From: JAAXHE01 sp964551635
GTDB taxonomy: Bacteria > Latescibacterota > UBA2968 > GCA-2709665
Assembly (NCBI GenBank): GCA_964551635.1
Contig: CAZKDZ010000312.1
Location: forward strand, 1 to 49,687
Reading direction: 5' to 3'
DNA: 49,687 bases
Made by a program: the position numbers and the translations under genes. Under the pieces are notes generated by a model that ran no database searches, was not told where the DNA came from, and worked only from the letters and a program-made list of their open reading frames with translations. Shown here piece by piece: positions 23,882 to 31,863 of this stretch. Position 1 is the first letter of the stretch. Each line of letters begins with the position of its first letter.

Positions 23882-24336
23882 ACGAACCAGATGTGCAACT
23901 CATTGTAAAGGACGGAGAGCCCCAATATGCGGTTATTCCGTTCAACGCGTACCGCCGCATGGCCGCCGCGCTCGAAGATGCGGAAGATGCCGCGGCCATA
24001 GATCAGGCATGGGAGGACGACGCGGCGGGCGAGACCGTACCTGGCGAAGTCGTGAATGGCATCCTCGAGGGCGGAATGCCCTTGCGCGTGTGGCGGAAGT
24101 ATCGCGGGATGACACTGGCCACGCTGGCCGGTCAGGTTGGCGTTTCGAGGGGGTACCTGTCGCAGATCGAGAACGGGCGCAAGTCCGGTACGATAGACCT
24201 GTTTCGTAGACTCTCAGGCGCGCTGGACACGTCGATGGACCTGCTGGTTCAACCGGTGTCGGACACGGTCACAGATCGGGATGGGTCCGAGGCGACTGGC
24301 TCTTCTTCTGTCACTTTACCGACAGAAGGACAATGA
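23878..24336 (+). CDS. Antitoxin with Phd-like N-terminus and XRE helix-turn-helix
   Basis: In this 152-residue protein, residues 5-45 (VQLIVKDGEPQYAVIPFNAYRRM, then an acidic EDAEDAAAIDQAW) resemble the antitoxin part of Phd/RelB-type proteins and are likely to wrap the toxin. Residues 66-125 form an XRE helix-turn-helix: MPLRVWRKYRGMTLATLAGQVGVSRGYLSQIENGRKSGTIDLFRRLSGAL. This combined form is known for antitoxins following RelE toxins. It probably represses its own promoter. Confidence 0.88.
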   Translation: MNEPDVQLIVKDGEPQYAVIPFNAYRRMAAALEDAEDAAAIDQAWEDDAAGETVPGEVVNGILEGGMPLRVWRKYRGMTLATLAGQVGVSRGYLSQIENGRKSGTIDLFRRLSGALDTSMDLLVQPVSDTVTDRDGSEATGSSSVTLPTEGQ

Positions 24337-24340
24337 TGTT

Positions 24341-24360
24341 GGCAGACAGGAATGTCTGCC
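24341..24360. repeat. GGCAGAC/GTCTGCC hairpin repeat
   Basis: GGCAGAC and GTCTGCC pair around a 6-base loop. CCCCACC follows instead of a T-run. It resembles short palindromes scattered in environmental genomes and lies in the gap after the antitoxin. Confidence 0.5.
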
Positions 24361-24423
24361 CCACCTTCAAACCGACTTCCCCAACGGGACAGTGTCAGGC
24401 ATAGAATCAGGACAGGAGCAGCG

Positions 24424-24909
24424 GTGTTGCGGCGAATCATCCATGGTGCGTTTGTGTTCGTGGTGGCGTTTCTCCTGATGGGTCCGTTTTCGCACGCCAT
24501 GGTCGGGAAGTCGGGCTGGTTCCACATGATGGGGTTGGGCATGGGATGGGGGCTGGCGCTCGGACTGATCGTGGGCATGGGCAGCGATATCAGCACGGGT
24601 GTCGGCATGGTGCTGGGCCTTGGCGCGGGGGCCGGAGTCTACTGGGGCCCGTTCGACGGCGTGATCATCGGGTTTGTCGCGGCCATCCCTGCTGCCATGG
24701 GCATTGGCCTGGTGTCGATACTGCTGGACTGGAGCCTCGGAGCGGGGCTCTTCTGGGGTCTGTCGCTCGGCATCAGCGCTGTCCTGCTCGTATTGCTGGA
24801 GGGCGGATGGACGGTTTTCGCCGCCGCCGCCGCCGGGTGCCTGTCCGGTCTCGGCATCCGGGTTCTGCTGAGGACGTGGTCGGTGCGGCCCACGCAAGAA
24901 TCGGAATGA
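24424..24909 (+). CDS. Glycine-rich multi-pass membrane protein, unknown function
   Basis: This 161-residue protein has about five hydrophobic segments rich in glycine and methionine (for example MMGLGMGWGLALGLIVGMG, VGMVLGLGAGAGVYWG, GVIIGFVAAIPAAMGIGLVS). A GTG start at 24424 follows AGGAG with 5-bp spacing. The family is not recognised; small glycine-zipper membrane proteins look like this. The metalloprotease gene starts 134 bp downstream on the same strand. Confidence 0.65.
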   Translation: MLRRIIHGAFVFVVAFLLMGPFSHAMVGKSGWFHMMGLGMGWGLALGLIVGMGSDISTGVGMVLGLGAGAGVYWGPFDGVIIGFVAAIPAAMGIGLVSILLDWSLGAGLFWGLSLGISAVLLVLLEGGWTVFAAAAAGCLSGLGIRVLLRTWSVRPTQESE

Positions 24910-25043
24910 CCCACGCCTTAAAGAGCCGAAAACCACATCGCGAAAATATGACCAGGCGCGCACCCGTTCGATGCGCCGTCAGCGGTACGATCGCCCCACT
25001 TCTTTCGAATCCTGGAACCACATCAACCTGGCAGGAGGACAGG

Positions 25044-27728
25044 ATGCGCCCACTTGTCATCTGGTTCACGCACATTTTCCTCGTCTCCATACTGGCCGTA
25101 ACTGTCCACGCGGAAGAAACCAAACCGGACACCTCGGCGTCGGACACCGCGAAAGTCAAGGCCAAAGAGACAAAGGCAGACACGACCGCGAAGAAAGACA
25201 AGAAGAAGAAAAAGAAGACCTTCAAGGAGGTCACGAAGGACTTCGAAGTCGTCCCGGGGCTCTTTACGTTTTACCGAAAGGACGACGATGCCAAAATCTA
25301 CATGGAGATCAGGCCGAGACAGTTGGACAGGCTCTTTCTCTGCGCCGTTACCCGTGAGGCGGCCGACGGTTACTTCTTCGACGCAACGGCCCTGATTCCC
25401 AGCTTCATGAACTACGGCTTCCCCTTCGTTCTCAAACGTGTCGGCAAAAATGTGCAGTTCCTGCACAAGAACCTCTACTTCCGGGCGGATGAAGACACTC
25501 CGATCGCCGGCGCGGTGGAGCGCAGCGTCACCAATTCCATCCTGAGCGTTGCGAAAATCGTGGACAGCGAGCCCCACCCCGAAAGGAAAAGCATCCTCGT
25601 GGACGCAAGCGGGTTCTTCCTGCAGGACCTGGCGATGGTGGCGGCAGCGTTCAGAGATCGAAAGTCAAAGTACCGATTCGACGGCAAGAACAGCTACTTC
25701 GGAAAGGTGAAATCCTTTCCGCTGAACACCGAGATCGAAGTGGTCCTCCACTTCAACACGTCCAACCCCGAGTTCGAGGCGTACACCTTCCCGGACCCCC
25801 GCAGTTTTCAGCACGTCTATCACTTCAGCCTTTCGACCCTGCCGAGGACGAGCTACAGACCCCGGTTGGGGGACGACAGGGTGGGCCATTTCCTCACCAT
25901 GTACCAGGACTACAGCACGGTACAGAAGGAGACGCCGTACAAGCGTTACGTGGAGCGGTGGCACCTGGAAAAGGAGAATCCGCGGGCAAGGCTCTCGAAA
26001 CCCAGGAAGCCAATCGTATTCTGGCTGGAAAATACGGTACCTGTAGAATACCGGAAAGCGTTGAAAAAAGGCCTCCTGATGTGGAATGCGGCCTTCGAAC
26101 GCATCGGCTACAAGGAAGCGATCGTCGTGAAGCAGCAACCTGACGACGCGGAATGGGATGCCGCCGACGCGCGTTACAACATGGTCCGCTGGTTTGTGAA
26201 TCCACGAAGGGTATATGCCCAGGGGCCCTCCCGCGCCAATCCGCTCACCGGCGAATTGTTCCACGCGAGCATCCGCTTCAGCGCCGATTTTCCGCGTTCG
26301 ATATTCCGCGAATACGAGGAATTCGTGGATCCGCTCTCTGAAGCCGGCGGCCCCTTTCCGGAGCAGGACCGAACGCGGGACTATTCGCGGGGATTCTGCG
26401 ACTACGCGGAAGGCGCCGCCCACCAGGCCGCGTTTACCGGAAACCTGCTGGCGGCCCGGGGAGAAATCGACCTCGCCGGAAAGGACGGACAGAAATTCAT
26501 CAACGACTATCTGACCATGATCGCGGCGCACGAAATGGGGCACACCCTGGGCCTGCGACACAATTTCCGGGCCAGCACCCTCCATCCCACGGACCGCCTC
26601 CAGGACAAGGAGGCAGTGAAGGACGTGTCCAGCTCGGTGATGGACTACCTGCCGCCCAATATCGCGCCGGAGGGAGAACCGCAGGGCCACTTCTTTCCCA
26701 CCACACTGGGCCCCTACGACCTGTGGGCGATCGAATACGCCTATAAGCCCATCGACGCGGAGAGCCCGGAGGGGGAACTGGAAGTACTGAACGGAATCGC
26801 CGCCAAAGTCGCCGACCCCAGGGTTGCCTATGGCACGGATGAAGACGCTTTCGGCGCGCCCCGGGGCATCGATCCGACTGTAAATCGATGGGACCTGGGC
26901 GCCGATCCGCTGGCTTACCACCGGAATCGCATTGGCCTCGCGAAGGAACTCTGGCGAAAGATGGAAGGCGAGTTCGAGGTCCCCGGCCGGCGTTACCAGA
27001 AGCTGCGGAGGGTGTTCGGCCAGGGCCTCACCGAGTATTTCCTCGCGGCGCGAAACATCACCAAGTACATCGGCGGCATCCATCACCGGCGCGACCACGT
27101 GGGCGATCCCGGAAACCGGCTGCCGTTCGAACCGGTCGAAGCAGCCAGACAACGGGAGGCGTTCGACTTCCTCAAAGCGCACGTTTTCGGACCGGATGCC
27201 TTCGAATTCTCCCCTGCGCTGATGCGGAAACTCGCCCCTGAACGCCTCTGGGGATTCACCGGTGCGGTCTGGCGCATGCAAAGACTGGACTACCCGATTC
27301 ACAGCCGGATTCTGAGCATCCAGCGAGGCCCCTTGAGCGCGCTGTACCATCCGCTGCTCCTGGGCAGGCTGCAGGACCTGGAACTCTGGGCGGGCGAGGA
27401 CGGGTTCGGTATGACCGAACTCTTCGACGGTCTTCGGCGATCCATCTGGGCGGAACTGGAAACCGCCGCGAACATCAACAGCTTCCGTCGAAACCTCCAG
27501 CGCCTGCACCTGGACCACGTCGTCGCCCTGGTCGTGAAGCCGCCTCGAGACGCGCCGGCCGACGCCACCTCCCTGGCCCGCGCCGACCTCGCGGCCCTCG
27601 CGGCCGCCATCCGAAGCGTCCTTTCCGAGGAGGGCCTGGAACGCCAGTCCCGCGCCCACCTGGAGGAGAGCGTCACCCGTATCGATGCCGCGCTCGAAGC
27701 AGGTGTTCAGCGCGACCTGGGCGGATAG
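25044..27728 (+). CDS. Secreted zinc-dependent metalloprotease (DUF5117/DUF4953 type)
   Basis: This 894-residue protein has a signal peptide (MRPLVIWFTHIFLVSILAVTVHA), a lysine-rich linker, and a DUF5118/DUF5117-like N-terminal region. The metzincin site is at residues 496-506: HEMGHTLGLRH, with H496, E497, H500 and H506, followed by a Met-turn SVMDY around residue 533. It is a large periplasmic or extracellular protease typical of Bacteroidetes, Acidobacteria and related environmental bacteria; substrates are unknown. AGGAGGACAGG lies just before the ATG at 25044. The open frame upstream is chance. Confidence 0.92.
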   Translation: MRPLVIWFTHIFLVSILAVTVHAEETKPDTSASDTAKVKAKETKADTTAKKDKKKKKKTFKEVTKDFEVVPGLFTFYRKDDDAKIYMEIRPRQLDRLFLCAVTREAADGYFFDATALIPSFMNYGFPFVLKRVGKNVQFLHKNLYFRADEDTPIAGAVERSVTNSILSVAKIVDSEPHPERKSILVDASGFFLQDLAMVAAAFRDRKSKYRFDGKNSYFGKVKSFPLNTEIEVVLHFNTSNPEFEAYTFPDPRSFQHVYHFSLSTLPRTSYRPRLGDDRVGHFLTMYQDYSTVQKETPYKRYVERWHLEKENPRARLSKPRKPIVFWLENTVPVEYRKALKKGLLMWNAAFERIGYKEAIVVKQQPDDAEWDAADARYNMVRWFVNPRRVYAQGPSRANPLTGELFHASIRFSADFPRSIFREYEEFVDPLSEAGGPFPEQDRTRDYSRGFCDYAEGAAHQAAFTGNLLAARGEIDLAGKDGQKFINDYLTMIAAHEMGHTLGLRHNFRASTLHPTDRLQDKEAVKDVSSSVMDYLPPNIAPEGEPQGHFFPTTLGPYDLWAIEYAYKPIDAESPEGELEVLNGIAAKVADPRVAYGTDEDAFGAPRGIDPTVNRWDLGADPLAYHRNRIGLAKELWRKMEGEFEVPGRRYQKLRRVFGQGLTEYFLAARNITKYIGGIHHRRDHVGDPGNRLPFEPVEAARQREAFDFLKAHVFGPDAFEFSPALMRKLAPERLWGFTGAVWRMQRLDYPIHSRILSIQRGPLSALYHPLLLGRLQDLELWAGEDGFGMTELFDGLRRSIWAELETAANINSFRRNLQRLHLDHVVALVVKPPRDAPADATSLARADLAALAAAIRSVLSEEGLERQSRAHLEESVTRIDAALEAGVQRDLGG

Positions 27729-27746
27729 AGGTCCGCTGAGCCTGAA

Positions 27747-27846
27747 AGCCCGTTGAAAAAGCCCATCCGGTCTACGGCCGGCCCCCGCGGTCGAAATACT
27801 GCGTTGCTCGGCCTCGCCTGCAGAGCGACTTTATCAACGGACTGCT
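27747..27846. repeat. 100-bp inverted-repeat element (MITE/REP-like)
   Basis: The ends AGCCCGTTGAAAAAGCC (27747-27763) and GACTTTATCAACGGACTGCT (27827-27846) are near-perfect inverted repeats of each other. The 63-bp centre contains CGGTCTACGGCCGG and CTGCGTTGCTCGGC. It is non-coding and lies between the metalloprotease and the enolase-family gene. The size and terminal repeats fit a small non-autonomous element or REP-type structure. Confidence 0.65.
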
Positions 27847-27890
27847 AAGGCGCACGGCGACTCCACCTATTGCCGATCCACGGAGCGACT

Positions 27891-29243
27891 ATGCCGAAAC
27901 CTTCCGATATCCGCATCCGAAACGTCGAACTCGACTTCGAAGCATACCCGTACCGTACCCCGCTCAAGTTCGGCGGCGTGGTCACCACGCACTGCAAGCT
28001 GATGAATGTGACCGTCGACGTTGAAAACGGCGCCGGCGGCATGGCATCCGGATTCGGGTCCATGCCCCTGGGGAATGCCTGGTCCTTTCCTTCCCGGTCC
28101 GTCGGTTTCGACGACTCGATGCAGGCGATGGTCCGGCTCGGCGAACGCATAGTTGCGTCCACCCGCACCTATAGGGTCAGCGGACATCCTATCGACATCA
28201 TGACCGATCTGGAATCCCGGTTTCTCGATCTCGCCGTGGAAACCGGCGCGGAACTGAATCTTGCGGAACCGATTCCCAAACTCTGTACCCTGGTCACCGC
28301 GAGTCCGATCGATGCCGCGCTGCACGATGCCTACGGCAAGGTCAATGGGATCAACGCGTACAACGGCCTCTCAGCGGACTGGATGAACCACGATCTGGCC
28401 AAATACCTGAACGACGACTTCAAAGGCGAACACCTGGACCGGTACACCCTGCGCGAACCCAAGCCCCGGATGCCGCTCTACCATCTCGTGGGCGCCCTGG
28501 ATCCGCTCTCCGACGTGGACATCGATCAGCGGCTCGACGACGGCCTGCCCGAGACCCTGCCGGAATGGATTCGCACCGACGGCCTGACCCACCTCAAAGT
28601 CAAACTCAATGGAGATGACCTGGGTTGGGACGTGGATCGCGTGTGCGGCATTCACGCCGTCACCGCGCAGACACAGGCAGAACGACGGGTTTCTGAATGG
28701 GCCTATTCGCTCGATTTCAACGAACAATGCCGTGACGTGGCCTACCTCCTGGACTTTCTCGCGCAGATCCGGGAAAAGAGCGGCGGCGCCTTTGAACGCG
28801 TGGCCTACATCGAGCAGCCCACGGCCCGCGACCTTCGCGCCAACCCGGAGAACAGGATGCACAAAGCCGCAGGAATCCGGCCCGTGGTGATCGATGAGTC
28901 CCTGGAGGACTTCGAAAGCCTGCTGCTCGCCCGTGACCTCGGCTACTCCGGTGTCGCGCTCAAGACCTGCAAGGGTCAGTCGCAGGCCCTGCTGATGGGC
29001 GCCGCGGCGGAGAAATACGGCATGTTCCTCTGCGTGCAGGACCTCACCTGTCCGGGGGCCTCGTTCCTCCACTCCGCCGGCCTGGCCGCGCGGGTGCCCG
29101 CGGTTACGGCCATCGAGGGCAATGCACGGCAATACTGTCCCGGCGCCAACGGCGTATGGTCGGATCGCTATCCATCCGTCTTCAATATAACCGACGGCAC
29201 GGTGGATACATCCGGCCTCACGGGAATCGGACTCGGACATTGA
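27891..29243 (+). CDS. Enolase-superfamily enzyme (mandelate racemase/muconate lactonizing-like)
   Basis: This 450-residue protein has a lidded N-terminal domain and a barrel with catalytic-type segments: LTHLKVKLNGDDLGWD (lysine of the KxK type), YIEQPTARDL (metal-binding Glu), VVIDESLEDF and VALKTCKGQSQALL. The superfamily abstracts the proton alpha to a carboxylate, giving dehydratases, racemases or cycloisomerases. The substrate is not inferable. The ATG at 27891 with GGAGCG just upstream is used; a TTG at 27870 is less likely. It heads a same-strand cluster with a dehydrogenase, a second enolase-family enzyme, a gamma-glutamyltransferase and a PhyH oxygenase. Confidence 0.85.
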   Translation: MPKPSDIRIRNVELDFEAYPYRTPLKFGGVVTTHCKLMNVTVDVENGAGGMASGFGSMPLGNAWSFPSRSVGFDDSMQAMVRLGERIVASTRTYRVSGHPIDIMTDLESRFLDLAVETGAELNLAEPIPKLCTLVTASPIDAALHDAYGKVNGINAYNGLSADWMNHDLAKYLNDDFKGEHLDRYTLREPKPRMPLYHLVGALDPLSDVDIDQRLDDGLPETLPEWIRTDGLTHLKVKLNGDDLGWDVDRVCGIHAVTAQTQAERRVSEWAYSLDFNEQCRDVAYLLDFLAQIREKSGGAFERVAYIEQPTARDLRANPENRMHKAAGIRPVVIDESLEDFESLLLARDLGYSGVALKTCKGQSQALLMGAAAEKYGMFLCVQDLTCPGASFLHSAGLAARVPAVTAIEGNARQYCPGANGVWSDRYPSVFNITDGTVDTSGLTGIGLGH

Positions 29244-29283
29244 CAAACCTGCTGCGCGGCTATCGGTCGCGAAGGATACCCTC

Positions 29284-30294
29284 ATGAAGGCCAGACAGCT
29301 TGTATTTCCGGAAAAAATGAAGGTCGAAGCCATCGACGTCGAAATCAAGGACACGCCCGGGCCCGGCGAAGTGCTGGTCGAAAACCGGTACGGCCTGATC
29401 AGCCCCGGCACGGAACTGGCGATGTTCACGCAGACGCACGTGGGTTTCTCCAGGGAGGACTTCGGTTACGCCAGCTTTCCCTTCCACCCCGGCTATGCCT
29501 CGGTGGGCCGCGTCCTCCTTACCGGCCGGGACGTGGATGCCGTACACGAAGGTGAACTCGTGTACGTAAGGGGGAAGCATGCTTCACATGCGCTCGTGCC
29601 TGCCGGCCAGTCTCTGTTGAGACTTCCTGAGGACATGTCGCTCCAGCATGCGCCGTTTGCAGTCATCGCGAAGATCGCGCTCACCGCTGTCCGCCTTTCA
29701 GATGTCCGTCTCGGCCACACGGTCGCCGTGTTCGGGCAGGGACTGGTCGGCAATCTCGCCGCGCAGCTGATGAATCTGACAGGCGCCCGCCTGGTGATCG
29801 GCATAGACGCTGTTCCCGAGCGGCTCTCCATTTCAAAGGCCTGCGGCATCGACGCCTGCGTCAATCCGGAAGCGGAGGATCTCACGGACCGCGTCAACGC
29901 AATCACCAACGGAGAGGGCTGCCAGATCGTGGTCGAGGCAACGGGCAATCCGGATGTGGCGCCGCAGGCGATCAGGACCGCGGCGCAGATGGGACAGGTT
30001 GTCCTCCTGGGCAGCCCGCGGGGCAGCGCCGAAATCGATCTGTACTTCGACCTTCACCGCACCGGCGTGTCCGTCATCGGCGCGCACGGTTCCCGGCAGC
30101 CCGACGCTTTGCAATTCGGGGACCCGGACCCGGATGAACTCATGCTGGACTTTATTGCCCGCGAACGCCTGAAGGTCGCCCCCTTGCTGACCCATGTCCT
30201 GCCCGCCTCGCGCGCCGGTGAGGCCTACCGGGGCCTCCTCGAAGAAAAGGGCGCGTTTCTCGGCGTCCTCCTCGACCTCACCCGCTGGGAGTAA
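29284..30294 (+). CDS. Medium-chain alcohol dehydrogenase-like oxidoreductase
   Basis: This 336-residue MDR-family protein has the N-terminal GroES-like domain (MKARQLVFPEKMKVEAIDVEIKDTPGPGEVLVENRYGLISPGTEL) and the Rossmann domain (VAVFGQGLVGNLAAQLMNLTGARLVIGIDAVPERL). The GHE zinc motif of ordinary alcohol dehydrogenases is replaced by HPGYASVG and the catalytic cysteine is absent, as in SPGTE-type family members. It may therefore be a zinc-independent oxidoreductase. It is 40 bp after the first enolase-family gene and 7 bp before the next. Confidence 0.85.
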   Translation: MKARQLVFPEKMKVEAIDVEIKDTPGPGEVLVENRYGLISPGTELAMFTQTHVGFSREDFGYASFPFHPGYASVGRVLLTGRDVDAVHEGELVYVRGKHASHALVPAGQSLLRLPEDMSLQHAPFAVIAKIALTAVRLSDVRLGHTVAVFGQGLVGNLAAQLMNLTGARLVIGIDAVPERLSISKACGIDACVNPEAEDLTDRVNAITNGEGCQIVVEATGNPDVAPQAIRTAAQMGQVVLLGSPRGSAEIDLYFDLHRTGVSVIGAHGSRQPDALQFGDPDPDELMLDFIARERLKVAPLLTHVLPASRAGEAYRGLLEEKGAFLGVLLDLTRWE

Positions 30295-30301
30295 CGCGCG
30301 C

Positions 30302-31585
30302 ATGCGAATCGCCCGCGCCGACCTGGAAATACAGCGCCAACCCTTCGCCAGGCCATTCGCGTTCAAGGGCGCCGCCTTCCATGAAAAGTGGAACCTGATC
30401 GTACGCCTGACAGATGAAGACGGTACCGAAGCCGTGGGTGTGGGCGGCACTGCCGTACTCTGGTCCGACCCAGACGTGTTTTCGAACCACACCGAAGTCG
30501 GCGGCAATGTCCTCATGGCGGCGCTCCTGGAATTCGCGCTTCAGCAGGCGGTGGGACTGGAGTTCCCGGACCCGCCCTCCCTGGTGGAGGAGCTCGCGCC
30601 GCGTGTGCACGACTATGGCAAAACAGTTACCCGGAACCGCGGACTGCGACTCACGTTTTCGCTGATCGCCCTGGTCGCCCTGGACAATGCCGCATGGATG
30701 CTGTATGCGAAGCGTAACGGAATCAGTACGTTCGATCAGCTTATTCCCGTGACATACCGACCCTTTCTCGCGTCCCGCCAGTCCCATATCGCCCTTGCCC
30801 CGGCGGTTGGCTACGGGATGCCCGTCGATGAGCTGCAGGCCATTTTGGACACGGGCGTCTACATCCTGAAGATCAAGATCGGCCAACCCGGCGCCGAGTC
30901 CGATATGGTCCGCAAGGACATCGAATGGCTCGACCGCATCCATCGCATAGCCGCGCGATACAATACGCAGATGACGGATTCAGGAAGGGTCCTCTACTAT
31001 CTCGATGCGAACGGCAGATACGCAAAAAAAGAAACCATGAACCGCCTGCTGGACCACGCCGTCAAGACCGGCATACACGAGCACATCGTCCTCATCGAGG
31101 AGCCCTTTCGGGATCCCGATGCATTCGAGGTGGGCGACCTGCCGGCCAGGTTCGCGGCCGACGAGAGCGTACAGACGGTGGAAGACGTGGACACGCGGGC
31201 CAGCCAGGGGTACGGGGCCATCGCCATCAAGCCTGCCGGGAAGACCCTCTCACTCGCGTTCCGGATGGTGCGCGCCGCGGCGGAAGCCGGTGTACCGAGT
31301 TTCGTGGCCGATAACGGGTGCATTCCCCTCCTCGTGGAGTGGAACAAGAACGTCGCGTCCCGCCTGCCGGGATTCCCCGGAATCCGGGGTGGGCTGATCG
31401 AATCCAACGGGCCCGAGAACTACGGCAACTGGGCCGACCTGCTTGCCGCGTACCCGATCCCCGACGCGCCATGGCTCACGCCCGGTTCGGGAGCATTCGT
31501 CCTCGGCGAAGACTACTACCGGCACAGCGGCGGCATATTTCTCGATCCCGTACCATACTCACAGATGTTCCGTACCAAAGCCTGA
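30302..31585 (+). CDS. Enolase-superfamily enzyme (dipeptide epimerase/racemase-like)
   Basis: In this 427-residue protein the barrel segments include VYILKIKIGQPG (KxK-like), VLYYLDANGRY (metal Asp), IVLIEEPF (metal Glu), RFAADESVQTVED and AIAIKPAGKTLSLA. It resembles L-Ala-D/L-Glu epimerase-like and mandelate-racemase enzymes. It begins 7 bp after the dehydrogenase stop, so the two are almost certainly co-transcribed. Two diverged enolase-family enzymes in one cluster suggest successive steps on related acids. Gamma-glutamyltransferase downstream makes amino-acid or peptide substrates plausible, but that is inference. Confidence 0.85.
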   Translation: MRIARADLEIQRQPFARPFAFKGAAFHEKWNLIVRLTDEDGTEAVGVGGTAVLWSDPDVFSNHTEVGGNVLMAALLEFALQQAVGLEFPDPPSLVEELAPRVHDYGKTVTRNRGLRLTFSLIALVALDNAAWMLYAKRNGISTFDQLIPVTYRPFLASRQSHIALAPAVGYGMPVDELQAILDTGVYILKIKIGQPGAESDMVRKDIEWLDRIHRIAARYNTQMTDSGRVLYYLDANGRYAKKETMNRLLDHAVKTGIHEHIVLIEEPFRDPDAFEVGDLPARFAADESVQTVEDVDTRASQGYGAIAIKPAGKTLSLAFRMVRAAAEAGVPSFVADNGCIPLLVEWNKNVASRLPGFPGIRGGLIESNGPENYGNWADLLAAYPIPDAPWLTPGSGAFVLGEDYYRHSGGIFLDPVPYSQMFRTKA

Positions 31586-31721
31586 TTCACGATTCCGTCT
31601 CAGACCGGAACGGCGCATGGAAACGCGACGCACCGGTAATCTTAAAACGGTTGACATGCTCCTTTGGGGCACCCATAGCGATGGAAATCTCTGCATTGCC
31701 AGGCTGAATCGCGGTTTTTGC

Positions 31722-31845
31722 GCCACTTGTGACAATTGATTTCAGCCACGAATTTTCCGCGCATTTCGCGTCTATGTCTTTCGCCGTTTCGCCGTTTCGT
31801 TCTTTCGTAGTTTCGTTCTTTCGTAGTTTCGTAGTATCTATGCAG
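31722..31845 (+). repeat. Periodic TTTCGTAGT-type tract (copy 2)
   Basis: A GATTTCAGCCACGAATTT lead-in is followed by TTTCGCCGTTTCGTTC and TTTCGTAGTTTCG units up to just before the gamma-glutamyltransferase ribosome site. Lead-in and units match copy 1 at 226-460. The open frame here belongs to no protein. Confidence 0.8.
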
Positions 31846-31863
31846 CTTCTTCCGGAGAACGCC

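Noticed and set aside
24546..25043. 166-codon N-terminal extension of the metalloprotease frame
   Set aside because: It overlaps the membrane protein gene in another frame and has no family features. The ATG at 25044 has a strong ribosome site and a signal peptide.
25665..27659. 664-codon minus-strand open frame opposite the metalloprotease
   Set aside because: It is a GC-rich antisense shadow. The plus strand carries a complete metzincin with all motifs.
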